Source of the DNA: Bacteroidales bacterium
GTDB lineage: Bacteria; Bacteroidota; Bacteroidia; Bacteroidales; PUMT01
Length of the DNA: 36,890 nucleotides
Reading direction: 5' to 3'
NCBI GenBank assembly: GCA_007120695.1
Contig: SKND01000093.1
Location: 1-36,890, forward strand
The position numbers and the translations under genes were made by a program. Below are positions 9,787 to 18,654 of the stretch, in pieces; the first letter of the stretch is position 1; the number at the start of each line of letters is the position of its first letter. The notes under the pieces were generated by a model. It did no database searches, was not told the origin of the DNA, and saw nothing but the letters and a program-made list of their open reading frames with translations.

Positions 9787-9800
9787 GATAACACGTTATC
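9787..9800. promoter_or_regulatory. Candidate operator palindrome upstream of uxuA
   Basis: GATAAC-AC-GTTATC, perfect 6-bp arms, about 56 bp upstream of the uxuA start codon. Confidence 0.4.
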
Positions 9801-10004
9801 AACAAGCGGGTTGCAAATAAAGTTACTTAAATTTATCTATTTAATAGCTTGAATTAATTTAATAGTTTACACTATCTTAATATAACTTTTATAATACTTA
9901 ACGGCGGCCTTCAATCATTTGCAGGCTTGAAATAACTTACGATAATTTGAGTGGCTGCAATGTCTTACATTCTCCTAAAATAGCTGAAATCTCAGCAGGA
10001 TAAG

Positions 10005-10853
10005 CTAAACTCCGCCATAAGCACTATAACCACCATCAACAGGAAGAACCACACCGTTAACAAAAGCCGACACATCCGAAAGAAGGAATAACAAAGCTCC
10101 TTGCAGATCTTTGGGTTCTCCGAATTTACCTACCGGAGTACTTGAAATTATTTTTTCTCCCCGGGGAGTAAGATCTCCGGTTTTTTCATCAGTGAGTAAA
10201 AACCTGTTCTGATTAGTCAGGAAAAAACCAGGAGCAATAGCATTTACCCTGACTCCGGTTTTACCAAAATGTACTGCTAACCATTGAGTAAAATTATTAA
10301 TAGATGCTTTTGCTGCAGAATATGCCGGTATCTTTGTAAGGGGCTTGAAAGCGTTCATAGAAGATATATTTAAAATAACGCCACTGCCCCTTTCTACCAT
10401 GACATCGGCAAAGATCATGGTCGGGATTAAAGTGCCGATGAAATTCAGATCAAACACTTTACGAAAGCTTTCAATATCCAGCCCAAAGAATCCATCGGAA
10501 AAATCATCGGACTTTCCGGATTCTATCTGTTCAATTTTCGTAGTTGCGCCCGGGGCGTTCCCTCCTGCCGCATTTATAAGAATATCAATCTTACTGAATT
10601 TATCAATAATTATTTCCCTTGCTTCAAGAAGCGATGATTTGTCAAGGACGTTTGCTCCAAGACCAAGGCTTTCAACACCATATTCTTTTTCAATCTTATC
10701 TGCTACAATTACGGCAGCCTCTTTATTAAGATCAATCACAACAACCTTAACGCCTGCAGAGGCTAGTGCCTCAGCCATGGATGCACCCAATACTCCACCG
10801 CCACCGGTAAGAATACATACTTTGTTCTTTAAATCACTAAAATCAAGTTTCAT
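10005..10853 (-). CDS. SDR-family oxidoreductase, probable D-mannonate oxidoreductase (fructuronate reductase role)
   Basis: 282 aa; TGGGGVLGASMAEALA, INAAGGNAP, YSAAKASI, VNGVVLPVDGGYSAYGGV; lies directly upstream of uxuA. Confidence 0.85.
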   Translation of the reverse strand: MKLDFSDLKNKVCILTGGGGVLGASMAEALASAGVKVVVIDLNKEAAVIVADKIEKEYGVESLGLGANVLDKSSLLEAREIIIDKFSKIDILINAAGGNAPGATTKIEQIESGKSDDFSDGFFGLDIESFRKVFDLNFIGTLIPTMIFADVMVERGSGVILNISSMNAFKPLTKIPAYSAAKASINNFTQWLAVHFGKTGVRVNAIAPGFFLTNQNRFLLTDEKTGDLTPRGEKIISSTPVGKFGEPKDLQGALLFLLSDVSAFVNGVVLPVDGGYSAYGGV

Positions 10854-10930
10854 ATTAAATTTTAATTTAATTATTATTATAATAAATTAATTATATGTCT
10901 GCCCGGTAATAATACATACAACCTTGCTTG

Positions 10931-12010
10931 CTATTTATAAATATAATGTCCGAGGTTCTCTTTGGTAATGATATCTATTGGTAAAAATTGATCTCTATCC
11001 ACCTCTTTTTTAAGTACCAGATGATGGAATAATGCCATGATGCTTTTAAAGCCTTGCTCATATGGTCTTTGACTAATAAGAAAATCTATAATCCCTTTTT
11101 TGAGATAAGTCATATTCTCTTCAAGCAAATCATATCCTATTAAAACTATATCATTAAGATCATTCTTTTCAAGGAACCTCGCTACATGAAAAACCATTGA
11201 ATTGGTGACAAAAATCCCTTTAAGCTGCTCAGAAGATGAGGAAATAGCATCTTCAAGAACCATTTCCATATTTTTTTCAGAGACATCGGTAACATTCAGG
11301 AAGCCGAATGCTTTGCCGTGGTGTTTCAAATTACTTTCATAAAAACTCCTGAAACCTTCCTCTCTCTTTACGATATGCGCCTGGCGGCCAACCTCTTTTT
11401 TCATGAAATTCACAATAAGGATACGGTCATTGTCTTTTAATCCGTAGTGCATGATCTTTGCGGCAACCATTCCACTCTGAAAAGAATCCTGACCTACAAA
11501 AGCGATACAGTTTTCCAGACAGACATTTGCATTTACCAGTACCACGGGTATTTTTATTTCCCGACATCTTTTTACCAGGCTTGTAGCCTCTTCAGCAAAA
11601 ACAGGAGCAAGAACAAGACCCTGCGGCATACTTTCAATCACCTTGGCAGATTTTTCAATAAAGCTCTTCCTGTCAAAATAATCAAAGAAATATCGTTCAA
11701 GTGATATCCCAAAGTGCATGATCTCCCTTAGCCCGTCTTCGATTCCTTCCATGGGGTACCTCCAGAAAGTACTCCCCTGATTAACTTCAGGAATAAGAAC
11801 GGCAATCCTGAAATTACGCTTAGCAGCCAATAAACTTGCAAGGATATCTGGTTGATAGTCCAGTTCCCGGATAATCTCAAGAACCTTCTTCCTTGTTTTT
11901 TCACTAACTTCCCCTCTGTTATGGAGTACCCTGTCCACCGTTCCTGCCGATACACCGGCAAGTCCTGCAATATCTTTTATCCTGATCTTTGAAATATTAT
12001 TCTTATTCAC
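10931..12010 (-). CDS. LacI-family transcriptional regulator
   Basis: 359 aa; N-terminal HTH IRIKDIAGLAGVSAGTVDRVLHNRGEVSEKTRKKVLEIIRELDYQPD plus periplasmic-binding-like domain. Confidence 0.93.
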   Translation of the reverse strand: MNKNNISKIRIKDIAGLAGVSAGTVDRVLHNRGEVSEKTRKKVLEIIRELDYQPDILASLLAAKRNFRIAVLIPEVNQGSTFWRYPMEGIEDGLREIMHFGISLERYFFDYFDRKSFIEKSAKVIESMPQGLVLAPVFAEEATSLVKRCREIKIPVVLVNANVCLENCIAFVGQDSFQSGMVAAKIMHYGLKDNDRILIVNFMKKEVGRQAHIVKREEGFRSFYESNLKHHGKAFGFLNVTDVSEKNMEMVLEDAISSSSEQLKGIFVTNSMVFHVARFLEKNDLNDIVLIGYDLLEENMTYLKKGIIDFLISQRPYEQGFKSIMALFHHLVLKKEVDRDQFLPIDIITKENLGHYIYK

Positions 12011-12053
12011 CTGCCTGAAAACAATTCATCATGATTTTATAATAAAACCGCAT

Positions 12054-12100
12054 TTTGACACAAAGTTAAAAAAATATTTGTATTTTCGTGTACGCAAACG
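12054..12100. promoter_or_regulatory. Divergent promoter/operator region between the LacI regulator and uxaE
   Basis: Minus TAACTTTG (12061-12068), plus TATTTTCG (12081-12088, one mismatch to TAnnTTTG) with TTTG at 12054-12057; partly symmetric GTTTGCGTACACGAAA (minus strand) overlaps. Confidence 0.4.
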
Positions 12101-12173
12101 GAATAATTTATCTTATCGTTAATGTTTAACAAGCACTTAAACTAACCTAATTATTAACATAACAATATTCAGC

Positions 12174-13421
12174 ATGCAAATTGGAAAATTTTCTTTCGGA
12201 ATCGGCGATCGTTTTGCTCATCAAGGTGAGGCCCAGCTACAGGCATTTATTATGGCCAGGCAAAAGGGGTTGGATGTAACACCTGTATGGAACAAATCCA
12301 ACCGTGAGCATACAACCGTCAACTCACAACCAGTCGAAACAAGAAAGGAGGCAGACAATGCCGTCAGAAACCTGAAATGGGATGGTTCATGGTTTGTTGA
12401 TGCCGACCATATCAATATGGGTAATGTGGACCGGTATATTGACAGCTCAGATTTTTTTACTATAGATGTAGCTGATTACATTGGTCAAAAAGCTTCTGAA
12501 GAAGATCTGAACAGTTTCATTGAAAATAATTCGGATTTTGAAGGTGAACTCATTATACCCGGCATTGAAGGTTCTTTTAAGGTTTCAAAGGAGACGCTTC
12601 GCCTTATCGGCGAAAAATTCCTCTTGGCTATCAGGGAAGCGGCGAAAATATACCGCCATATTGAATCGGCAAAAGGAAAGAATAATTTTATTACCGAGAT
12701 ATCAATGGATGAAGTAAGCCAGTCCCAGTCCCCTCTGGAACTGTTTTTCATACTCAGCGCCATTTCTGCTGAAGGTGTTCCGGTGCAGACCATAGCACCC
12801 AAATTCAGCGGCAGATTCAATAAGGGAGTAGATTACGAGGGAGACGCAGATCAATTTGCTGAAGAATTTGAACAGGATCTGATGGTAATTGATTTTGCCG
12901 TAAAAAAATTCAATCTGCCTGGAAACCTGAAGTTGAGCGTACACAGCGGAAGCGACAAATTCAGCATATATCCGGTGATGGGAAGCCTTATCAGAAAACA
13001 TGACAAAGGCATTCATGTCAAAACCGCCGGCACAACCTGGCTGGAAGAAATGACGGGAATGGCCATGGCCGAAGGAAGCGCCCTGGACCTTGCAAAAAGG
13101 ATTTACAGTGAGGCACTCAAACAATTTGATGAATTATGTAAGCCCTATTCAACGGTCATAGATATAAACAAGGACAATCTTCCCTCCCCGGAAGAGGTAT
13201 CTTCATGGGATGGAACCCGTTTTGCTGATGCATTGAGGCATGATCCGGCCAATCCATCATATAATTCCGATTTGAGGCAACTGATCCACGTGTCATATAA
13301 AATAGCTGCCGGAATGGGAAATGCCTACACCGACATGCTGGTAAGGCATAAAGAAATAATAGCCAGACAGGTGACAGATAATATTTACTACAGGCATTTC
13401 ACAAGAATTTTCGATATCTGA
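12174..13421 (+). CDS. uxaE: Tagaturonate/fructuronate epimerase (UxaE family)
   Basis: 415 aa; GKFSFGIGDRFAHQGEAQLQAFIMA, DADHINMGNVDRYIDSSDFFTIDVADYIG, FITEISMDEVSQSQSPLELFFILSA; in a uxaC/uxuA context. Confidence 0.88.
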   Translation: MQIGKFSFGIGDRFAHQGEAQLQAFIMARQKGLDVTPVWNKSNREHTTVNSQPVETRKEADNAVRNLKWDGSWFVDADHINMGNVDRYIDSSDFFTIDVADYIGQKASEEDLNSFIENNSDFEGELIIPGIEGSFKVSKETLRLIGEKFLLAIREAAKIYRHIESAKGKNNFITEISMDEVSQSQSPLELFFILSAISAEGVPVQTIAPKFSGRFNKGVDYEGDADQFAEEFEQDLMVIDFAVKKFNLPGNLKLSVHSGSDKFSIYPVMGSLIRKHDKGIHVKTAGTTWLEEMTGMAMAEGSALDLAKRIYSEALKQFDELCKPYSTVIDINKDNLPSPEEVSSWDGTRFADALRHDPANPSYNSDLRQLIHVSYKIAAGMGNAYTDMLVRHKEIIARQVTDNIYYRHFTRIFDI

Positions 13422-13500
13422 TGCGGACATCTACAACAGGAACACCAAAAACGTGTCCGGCACTACCTTACAATAAATTTAACTAAAAAAACAGACATTT

Positions 13501-14901
13501 ATGAAGACTTTTATGGATGAGAATTTCATGCTGCAAAACAAAACCGCTGAAAAACTTTATTATGACTATGCAAAGGAGATGCCGATCATTGATTATCATT
13601 GTCATCTTCCTCCCCATGAAATTGCAGAAGACAAGATATTTTCAAACATGTCAAAGATATGGCTTGAGGGAGATCATTATAAATGGCGGGCGATGCGCGC
13701 AAATGGTGTAGCCGAAAAGTACTGCACAGGTGATGCGCCGGACGAGGAGAAATTCCTCAAATGGGCTGAAACAGTGCCCCACACCCTTAGAAACCCGCTT
13801 TATCACTGGGCACATATGGAACTTCGCAGGCCCTTTGGTATTTCCAGGCTTCTTAACCCTTCAACGGCAAAAGAAATTTATGACCAAACCGGCCAGATGC
13901 TTCAGACATCCGAATTCAGCGCACGCAATATAATGCGCAAAATGAATGTTGAGCTGGTCTGCACCACAGACGATCCGGCCGACGATCTGAAACATCATAT
14001 AAAAACAAAGCAGGATGGGTTTGAGATAAAAGTGCTCCCGACCTGGAGGCCGGATAAAGCAATGGCAGTTGAGAATTCTGATGCATACAATGACTATCTC
14101 GGTAAGCTGGAGAAAGCATCGGGTGTTTCAATTACCGGTTTTGATGATCTTATCTCTGCAATTAATAAAAGGCACGATTTTTTCCATGATCAGGGCTGCC
14201 GGCTTTCTGATCACGGTCTGGAGACTTTCTATGCTGAAGATTTTAAAGACGGGGAAATAAAAAAGATATTCGAAACGGTACGATCCGGCAAACCGGTCGG
14301 TCAGGAAATGGTCAGTAAATTTAAATCGGCAATGTTGGTTTATTTTGGGATTATGGATTATGATAAAGGATGGACACAACAGTTTCATGTTGGCGCCCTA
14401 AGGAATAACTCAAGCCGCATGTACAATAAGCTTGGCGCTGACAAGGGGTTCGATTCAATCGGCGATTCTGAAATGGCCCGTCCTATGTCCAGATTCTTCG
14501 ACAGGCTTGACAGTGATAATAAACTTGCCAAAACCATTCTTTACAATCTGAACCCCGGCGATAATGCAGTGATGGCTACAATGGCGGGTAACTTCAATGA
14601 CGGTTCGGTTCCGGGAAAAATGCAATTTGGAAGCGGATGGTGGTTCCTTGACCAGAAAGACGGAATGGTAGATCAAATAAACACACTGTCCAATATGGGG
14701 TTATTAAGCAGGTTTGTGGGTATGCTGACCGATTCCCGCAGCTTTTTGTCTTATCCCCGGCATGACTATTTCAGAAGGATACTTTGCAATCTCATCGGAA
14801 CAGATATTGAAAACGGTGAAATACCCGATGATATGGAATTGACAGGTACTATGGTGAAAAATATCTGCTATTATAATGCCAAAAACTATCTTGGTTTATA
14901 A
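13501..14901 (+). CDS. uxaC: Glucuronate (uronate) isomerase
   Basis: 466 aa; MPIIDYHCHLPPHEIAEDKIF, VCTTDDPADDLKHH, GALRNNSSRMYNKLGADKGFDSIGD. Confidence 0.97.
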   Translation: MKTFMDENFMLQNKTAEKLYYDYAKEMPIIDYHCHLPPHEIAEDKIFSNMSKIWLEGDHYKWRAMRANGVAEKYCTGDAPDEEKFLKWAETVPHTLRNPLYHWAHMELRRPFGISRLLNPSTAKEIYDQTGQMLQTSEFSARNIMRKMNVELVCTTDDPADDLKHHIKTKQDGFEIKVLPTWRPDKAMAVENSDAYNDYLGKLEKASGVSITGFDDLISAINKRHDFFHDQGCRLSDHGLETFYAEDFKDGEIKKIFETVRSGKPVGQEMVSKFKSAMLVYFGIMDYDKGWTQQFHVGALRNNSSRMYNKLGADKGFDSIGDSEMARPMSRFFDRLDSDNKLAKTILYNLNPGDNAVMATMAGNFNDGSVPGKMQFGSGWWFLDQKDGMVDQINTLSNMGLLSRFVGMLTDSRSFLSYPRHDYFRRILCNLIGTDIENGEIPDDMELTGTMVKNICYYNAKNYLGL

Positions 14902-15095
14902 GATTCAAAACCTGATTACAGCCTGTCATCACTGATATTTCCAGAAAAATGTACACTAAATTTTTTTCAATAACTGATAATGCTTAAAGAATCTTTCATA
15001 GCATGCAAAATCGACGACAAGTCAATTTATCAGACGTCAATTAAACTTTCAAATTTCCGCAAAAAATTCGCTAAAATCGGAATATCCACAACCAA

Positions 15096-15119
15096 TTGTA
15101 ATGTCTTTTTACATTACAA
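15096..15119. promoter_or_regulatory. Inverted repeat in the long uxaC-kdgK leader (operator or hairpin)
   Basis: Perfect 9-bp arms TTGTAATGT / ACATTACAA with spacer CTTTTT. Confidence 0.45.
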
Positions 15120-15245
15120 GAAGTAAAATTACATCAGATATTTGGTTTCCGGGTCAGTAAATTAGATGTAAAATAATCCCTGATCCGGATATGCTGAAGC
15201 GCTGTACTTTTGATAGTTTTATTATAGTTTTTATATAAATTTATA

Positions 15246-15253
15246 TATTTTTG
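15246..15253 (+). promoter_or_regulatory. Bacteroidetes-type -7 element upstream of kdgK
   Basis: TATTTTTG matches TAnnTTTG, about 43 nt before the ATG at 15296; no well-spaced -33 seen. Confidence 0.3.
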
Positions 15254-15295
15254 ACCGGGTTACTACTAAATAACTTTTTAAAATACATACAAGGA

Positions 15296-16327
15296 ATGAA
15301 GATAATATGCTTTGGAGAAATCATGCTAAGACTGGCAACTCCAGGATATCAAAGATTTTCACAGGCAACGTCATTTGATGCGGTATATGGAGGAGGTGAG
15401 GCTAATGTAGCTATCTCCCTGGCTAATTATGGTCTGTCCGTTGATTATATCACCAGGCTTCCTGATAATGATATTGGTAAATCAGCATTAATGACACTGA
15501 GGAAACATAACGTTGGTACCAACCATATTATTTACGGAGGAGAGCGGCTGGGTATATATTTTCTGGAGACCGGCGCTGTAAACCGGGGCAGCAAAGTAGT
15601 ATACGACAGGGCCCATTCAGCTATTTCTGAAATCAAACCGGGTATGGTGGACTGGGACAAGGTAATGGAGGATGCAGGATGGTTTCACTGGACAGGAATC
15701 ACGCCGGCCATCTCCGAAAACACCGCAATGGTATGCCTGGAAGCAATTAAGGCGGCCAGCAGGAACGGGGTCACTGTTTCAACCGATCTGAACTACAGAA
15801 AAAATCTCTGGAAGTATGGAAAAAAAGCTTCTGAAGTGATGCCCCAACTGGTAGAGGGATGTGATATCATCCTTGGTAATGAAGAGGACGCTGAAAAGGT
15901 TTTCGGTATTAAACCCGAGGGCATGGATGTTACCAAAGGAATGGTTGAAGCGGAAGCTTACGAATCTGTATGCCGGCAATTACTAAAGCGGTTCCCAAAG
16001 GCAAAAAAAGCTATAATTACCCTGCGGGGCTCAATAAACGCTAACCACAATACCTGGTCGGGTGTAATGTTCGATGGAGAAAAGCTGTTCACGGCACCAT
16101 TGTATGACATCACTCATATTGTTGACAGAGTTGGAGGCGGGGATTCTTTCATGGCCGGACTGATTTACGGATTGACCCGATATGCGGGTGATGACCAGAA
16201 AGCACTGAATTTTGCTGTTGCCGCGTCATGCCTGAAGCATACTATTTCAGGTGATTACAATCTGGTGACTGTGGATGAGGTAGAGAAGCTAATGGGAGGC
16301 GATGCATCCGGAAGAGTTTCACGATAA
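15296..16327 (+). CDS. kdgK: 2-keto-3-deoxygluconate kinase (PfkB family sugar kinase)
   Basis: MKIICFGEIMLRLATPGYQRFSQATSFDAVYGGGEANVAISLANYG; DRVGGGDSFMAGLIYG PfkB motif; ATG at 15296 preferred over the track's TTG at 15251. Confidence 0.92.
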   Translation: MKIICFGEIMLRLATPGYQRFSQATSFDAVYGGGEANVAISLANYGLSVDYITRLPDNDIGKSALMTLRKHNVGTNHIIYGGERLGIYFLETGAVNRGSKVVYDRAHSAISEIKPGMVDWDKVMEDAGWFHWTGITPAISENTAMVCLEAIKAASRNGVTVSTDLNYRKNLWKYGKKASEVMPQLVEGCDIILGNEEDAEKVFGIKPEGMDVTKGMVEAEAYESVCRQLLKRFPKAKKAIITLRGSINANHNTWSGVMFDGEKLFTAPLYDITHIVDRVGGGDSFMAGLIYGLTRYAGDDQKALNFAVAASCLKHTISGDYNLVTVDEVEKLMGGDASGRVSR

Positions 16328-16374
16328 AATGATCTGTAGTCGACTAAAGTTCAGGAATTTAATAAAATATAATA

Positions 16375-17049
16375 ATGGCGCGTTTTTCAAGGATTGAAGT
16401 AGTAATTAAAATGAAGGAGACAGGCATTGTACCTGTTTTTTATCATCCCGATCCGGATATATGTCTTGAGGTAATAAAGTCCTGTTATAATGGGGGATTG
16501 AGAGTATTTGAATTCACGAACAGGGGGGATTTTGCTCATGAGGTGTTTGCAGAAGTCAATAAAAAAATTATAAATACCTTTCCCGATATGATCATGGGAG
16601 CAGGTTCGGTAATCGATGTACCTACAGCCGTGCTTTACATGCAAACAGGAGCCAACTTTATTGTTTCGCCTGGATTACATGAAGATATGGCATCGGTTTG
16701 CAACCTGCGTAAAATTCTGTGGTCGCCGGGCTGCGGATCGGTAACCGAAATTTCGCGAGCCGAGGAGTTAGGGGCGGAAGTGGTGAAAATATTTCCCGGA
16801 TCACAGGTAGGTGGTCCCAAATTCGTTGCTGCAGTGAGGGGACCAAAACCGTGGACAAGCATCATGCCTACCGGGGGCGTTGAACCAACCGAAGAAAATC
16901 TGAGCGCCTGGTTCAATGCCGGTGTGCATTGTGTCGGCATGGGATCGCAATTAATTACTAAAGATATAATTAAGAACCGCGATTTTGACCTGCTTGAGAA
17001 AACGGTAAAAAATACAGTCGATATACTAAAAAATATCAGGAACCTTTAA
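16375..17049 (+). CDS. eda: 2-keto-3-deoxy-6-phosphogluconate aldolase (KDPG aldolase)
   Basis: 224 aa; RVFEFTNRGDFA, MGAGSVIDVPTA, FIVSPGLHED, VVKIFPGSQVGGPKFVAAVRGPKPW. Confidence 0.93.
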   Translation: MARFSRIEVVIKMKETGIVPVFYHPDPDICLEVIKSCYNGGLRVFEFTNRGDFAHEVFAEVNKKIINTFPDMIMGAGSVIDVPTAVLYMQTGANFIVSPGLHEDMASVCNLRKILWSPGCGSVTEISRAEELGAEVVKIFPGSQVGGPKFVAAVRGPKPWTSIMPTGGVEPTEENLSAWFNAGVHCVGMGSQLITKDIIKNRDFDLLEKTVKNTVDILKNIRNL

Positions 17050-17060
17050 ATTAAATAAAG

Positions 17061-18053
17061 ATGTTATCAAGAGCCTTACGAATTTACCTGCTGTTGCTTG
17101 TTCCATTATTCCTCTTTTCCTGCAGAGAAGCCGATCATGTGACAGTTCTGAAGTTGGGACACGGTCTTGCTCCCAGTCACTCGGTGCACCAGGGCATGGT
17201 GTATATGGCCGAACGGCTTGCAGAAATATCCGACGGACATATGCGGATTGACATCTATCCGTCCGAACAGCTTGGATCGGAGAGAGAAAATCTTGAGATG
17301 CTCCAGATCGGCAGTCTGGCGATAACAAAAGTATCAGCCGCCGTTATGGAAAGCTTTGCCCCAAGCTACCGTGTGCTTAATCTTCCATATATTTTCATAA
17401 GCAGAGAGCATACCGAAAGGGTGCTGGACAGCGATATAGGCCACGAGATACTGATGGATGGGGAGGAATTCTGGCTACGGGGACTGGCTTTTTATGATTC
17501 CGGAAGCAGGAGCTTTTATACCAAAGACAGGCCTATAAACGAACCTGCAGACTTGCGGGGTCTTAAGATAAGGGTCATGCCCAGTCCTTCGGCCGTTAAC
17601 ATGGTCAGGGCTATGGGCGGTTCACCTACACCGATATCCTGGGGCGAGTTGTATACGGCACTCCAGGGCGGTGTTGTTGACGGTGCCGAAAATAATCCGC
17701 CAAGTTTCTATCTCTCAAACCATTTTGAGGTTGCACGATACTATTCAATCAATGAACATTCAACCGTGCCTGACGTGCTGCTTATAAGCACCAAGATATG
17801 GAATACACTGACAGAAGAGGAACAAGGTTGGTTACAGGAGGCTGCAACTGAATCGGTCGGTTACCAGAGAAAGCTGTGGATCGAATCGGAAAGGCACTCA
17901 CTTGAGATGGCAGAAGCCGCCGGAGTAGAGATAATATATCCCGACAAACAACCTTTTATAGATATAGTGCAGCCGCTTTACGAAGAGTTAAAAAGTGATG
18001 AACAGTTAAGCAGGCTGATTAACAGGATACGGGAAAAATCCGTCGCAGATTAA
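17061..18053 (+). CDS. dctP: TRAP transporter substrate-binding protein, DctP family, predicted lipoprotein
   Basis: 330 aa; lipobox LFLFSC, KLGHGLAPSHSVHQGMVYMAERLAEISDG, SEQLGSERENLEMLQIGSL, GVVDGAENNPPSFY. Confidence 0.93.
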   Translation: MLSRALRIYLLLLVPLFLFSCREADHVTVLKLGHGLAPSHSVHQGMVYMAERLAEISDGHMRIDIYPSEQLGSERENLEMLQIGSLAITKVSAAVMESFAPSYRVLNLPYIFISREHTERVLDSDIGHEILMDGEEFWLRGLAFYDSGSRSFYTKDRPINEPADLRGLKIRVMPSPSAVNMVRAMGGSPTPISWGELYTALQGGVVDGAENNPPSFYLSNHFEVARYYSINEHSTVPDVLLISTKIWNTLTEEEQGWLQEAATESVGYQRKLWIESERHSLEMAEAAGVEIIYPDKQPFIDIVQPLYEELKSDEQLSRLINRIREKSVAD

Positions 18054-18077
18054 TCTAACAGAAAAAACAGATGTCAC

Positions 18078-18108
18078 AACCGGTTTCAGTTTTAATATTT
18101 TACCGGTT
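18078..18108 (+). other. Intercistronic hairpin between dctP and dctQ
   Basis: AACCGGT ... ACCGGTT 7-bp inverted repeat, 17-nt loop. Confidence 0.35.
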
Positions 18109-18130
18109 TTAACCTTTTAAATACCAACCG

Positions 18131-18604
18131 ATGACTATTCGTATATTTCTTGACAAGTTTCTTGCCGGTTTTGTAACGGTACTGATGGGAGTACTGGTTG
18201 TAAATGTACTTTGGCAGGTGATAAGCCGTTACCTGGTTGGCCACCCGAGCCCTTTTACAGATGAGCTCGCAGGCTTCCTGCTTATCTGGGTGGGATTGCT
18301 GGGAGCGACCTATATTACCGGCAATAAGGAACATCTCGCTATCGATCTGTTGCACCATAAGCTTTCCCCGAAAGGGAAATTAAAGATCAACCTTATAATC
18401 AACATCCTTATAACGTTGTTTGCCCTGGTGGTTCTGGTCTTAGGCGGCAGCAACCTGGTATATATCACCCTGCACCTGAGCCAGCTTTCTTCGGCATTGC
18501 AGATACCGATTGGCTATGTCTACCTGGTACTGCCGCTAAGCGGGATTTTTATAATGTATTATGCGATTTATGATATTTTTTATCCGCAAATCAAAGACTC
18601 CTGA
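18131..18604 (+). CDS. dctQ: TRAP transporter small permease, DctQ family
   Basis: 157 aa, four hydrophobic segments, VISRYLVGHPSPFTDELAGFLLIWVGLLGATY; sits between dctP and dctM. Confidence 0.92.
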   Translation: MTIRIFLDKFLAGFVTVLMGVLVVNVLWQVISRYLVGHPSPFTDELAGFLLIWVGLLGATYITGNKEHLAIDLLHHKLSPKGKLKINLIINILITLFALVVLVLGGSNLVYITLHLSQLSSALQIPIGYVYLVLPLSGIFIMYYAIYDIFYPQIKDS

Positions 18605-18654
18605 TTGGTTATAGTTCTGAAAAAATGGTATTAATCCTACACAAAGCATAAATA

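Noticed and set aside
10345-10890. 181-aa plus-strand ORF
   Set aside because: Antisense to the clear SDR oxidoreductase CDS; low-complexity Ser/Ile/Leu-rich translation with no family signal.
13422-13500. cggaca...tgtccg inverted repeat between uxaE and uxaC
   Set aside because: Only 6 bp with a 24-nt loop; chance occurrence is likely.
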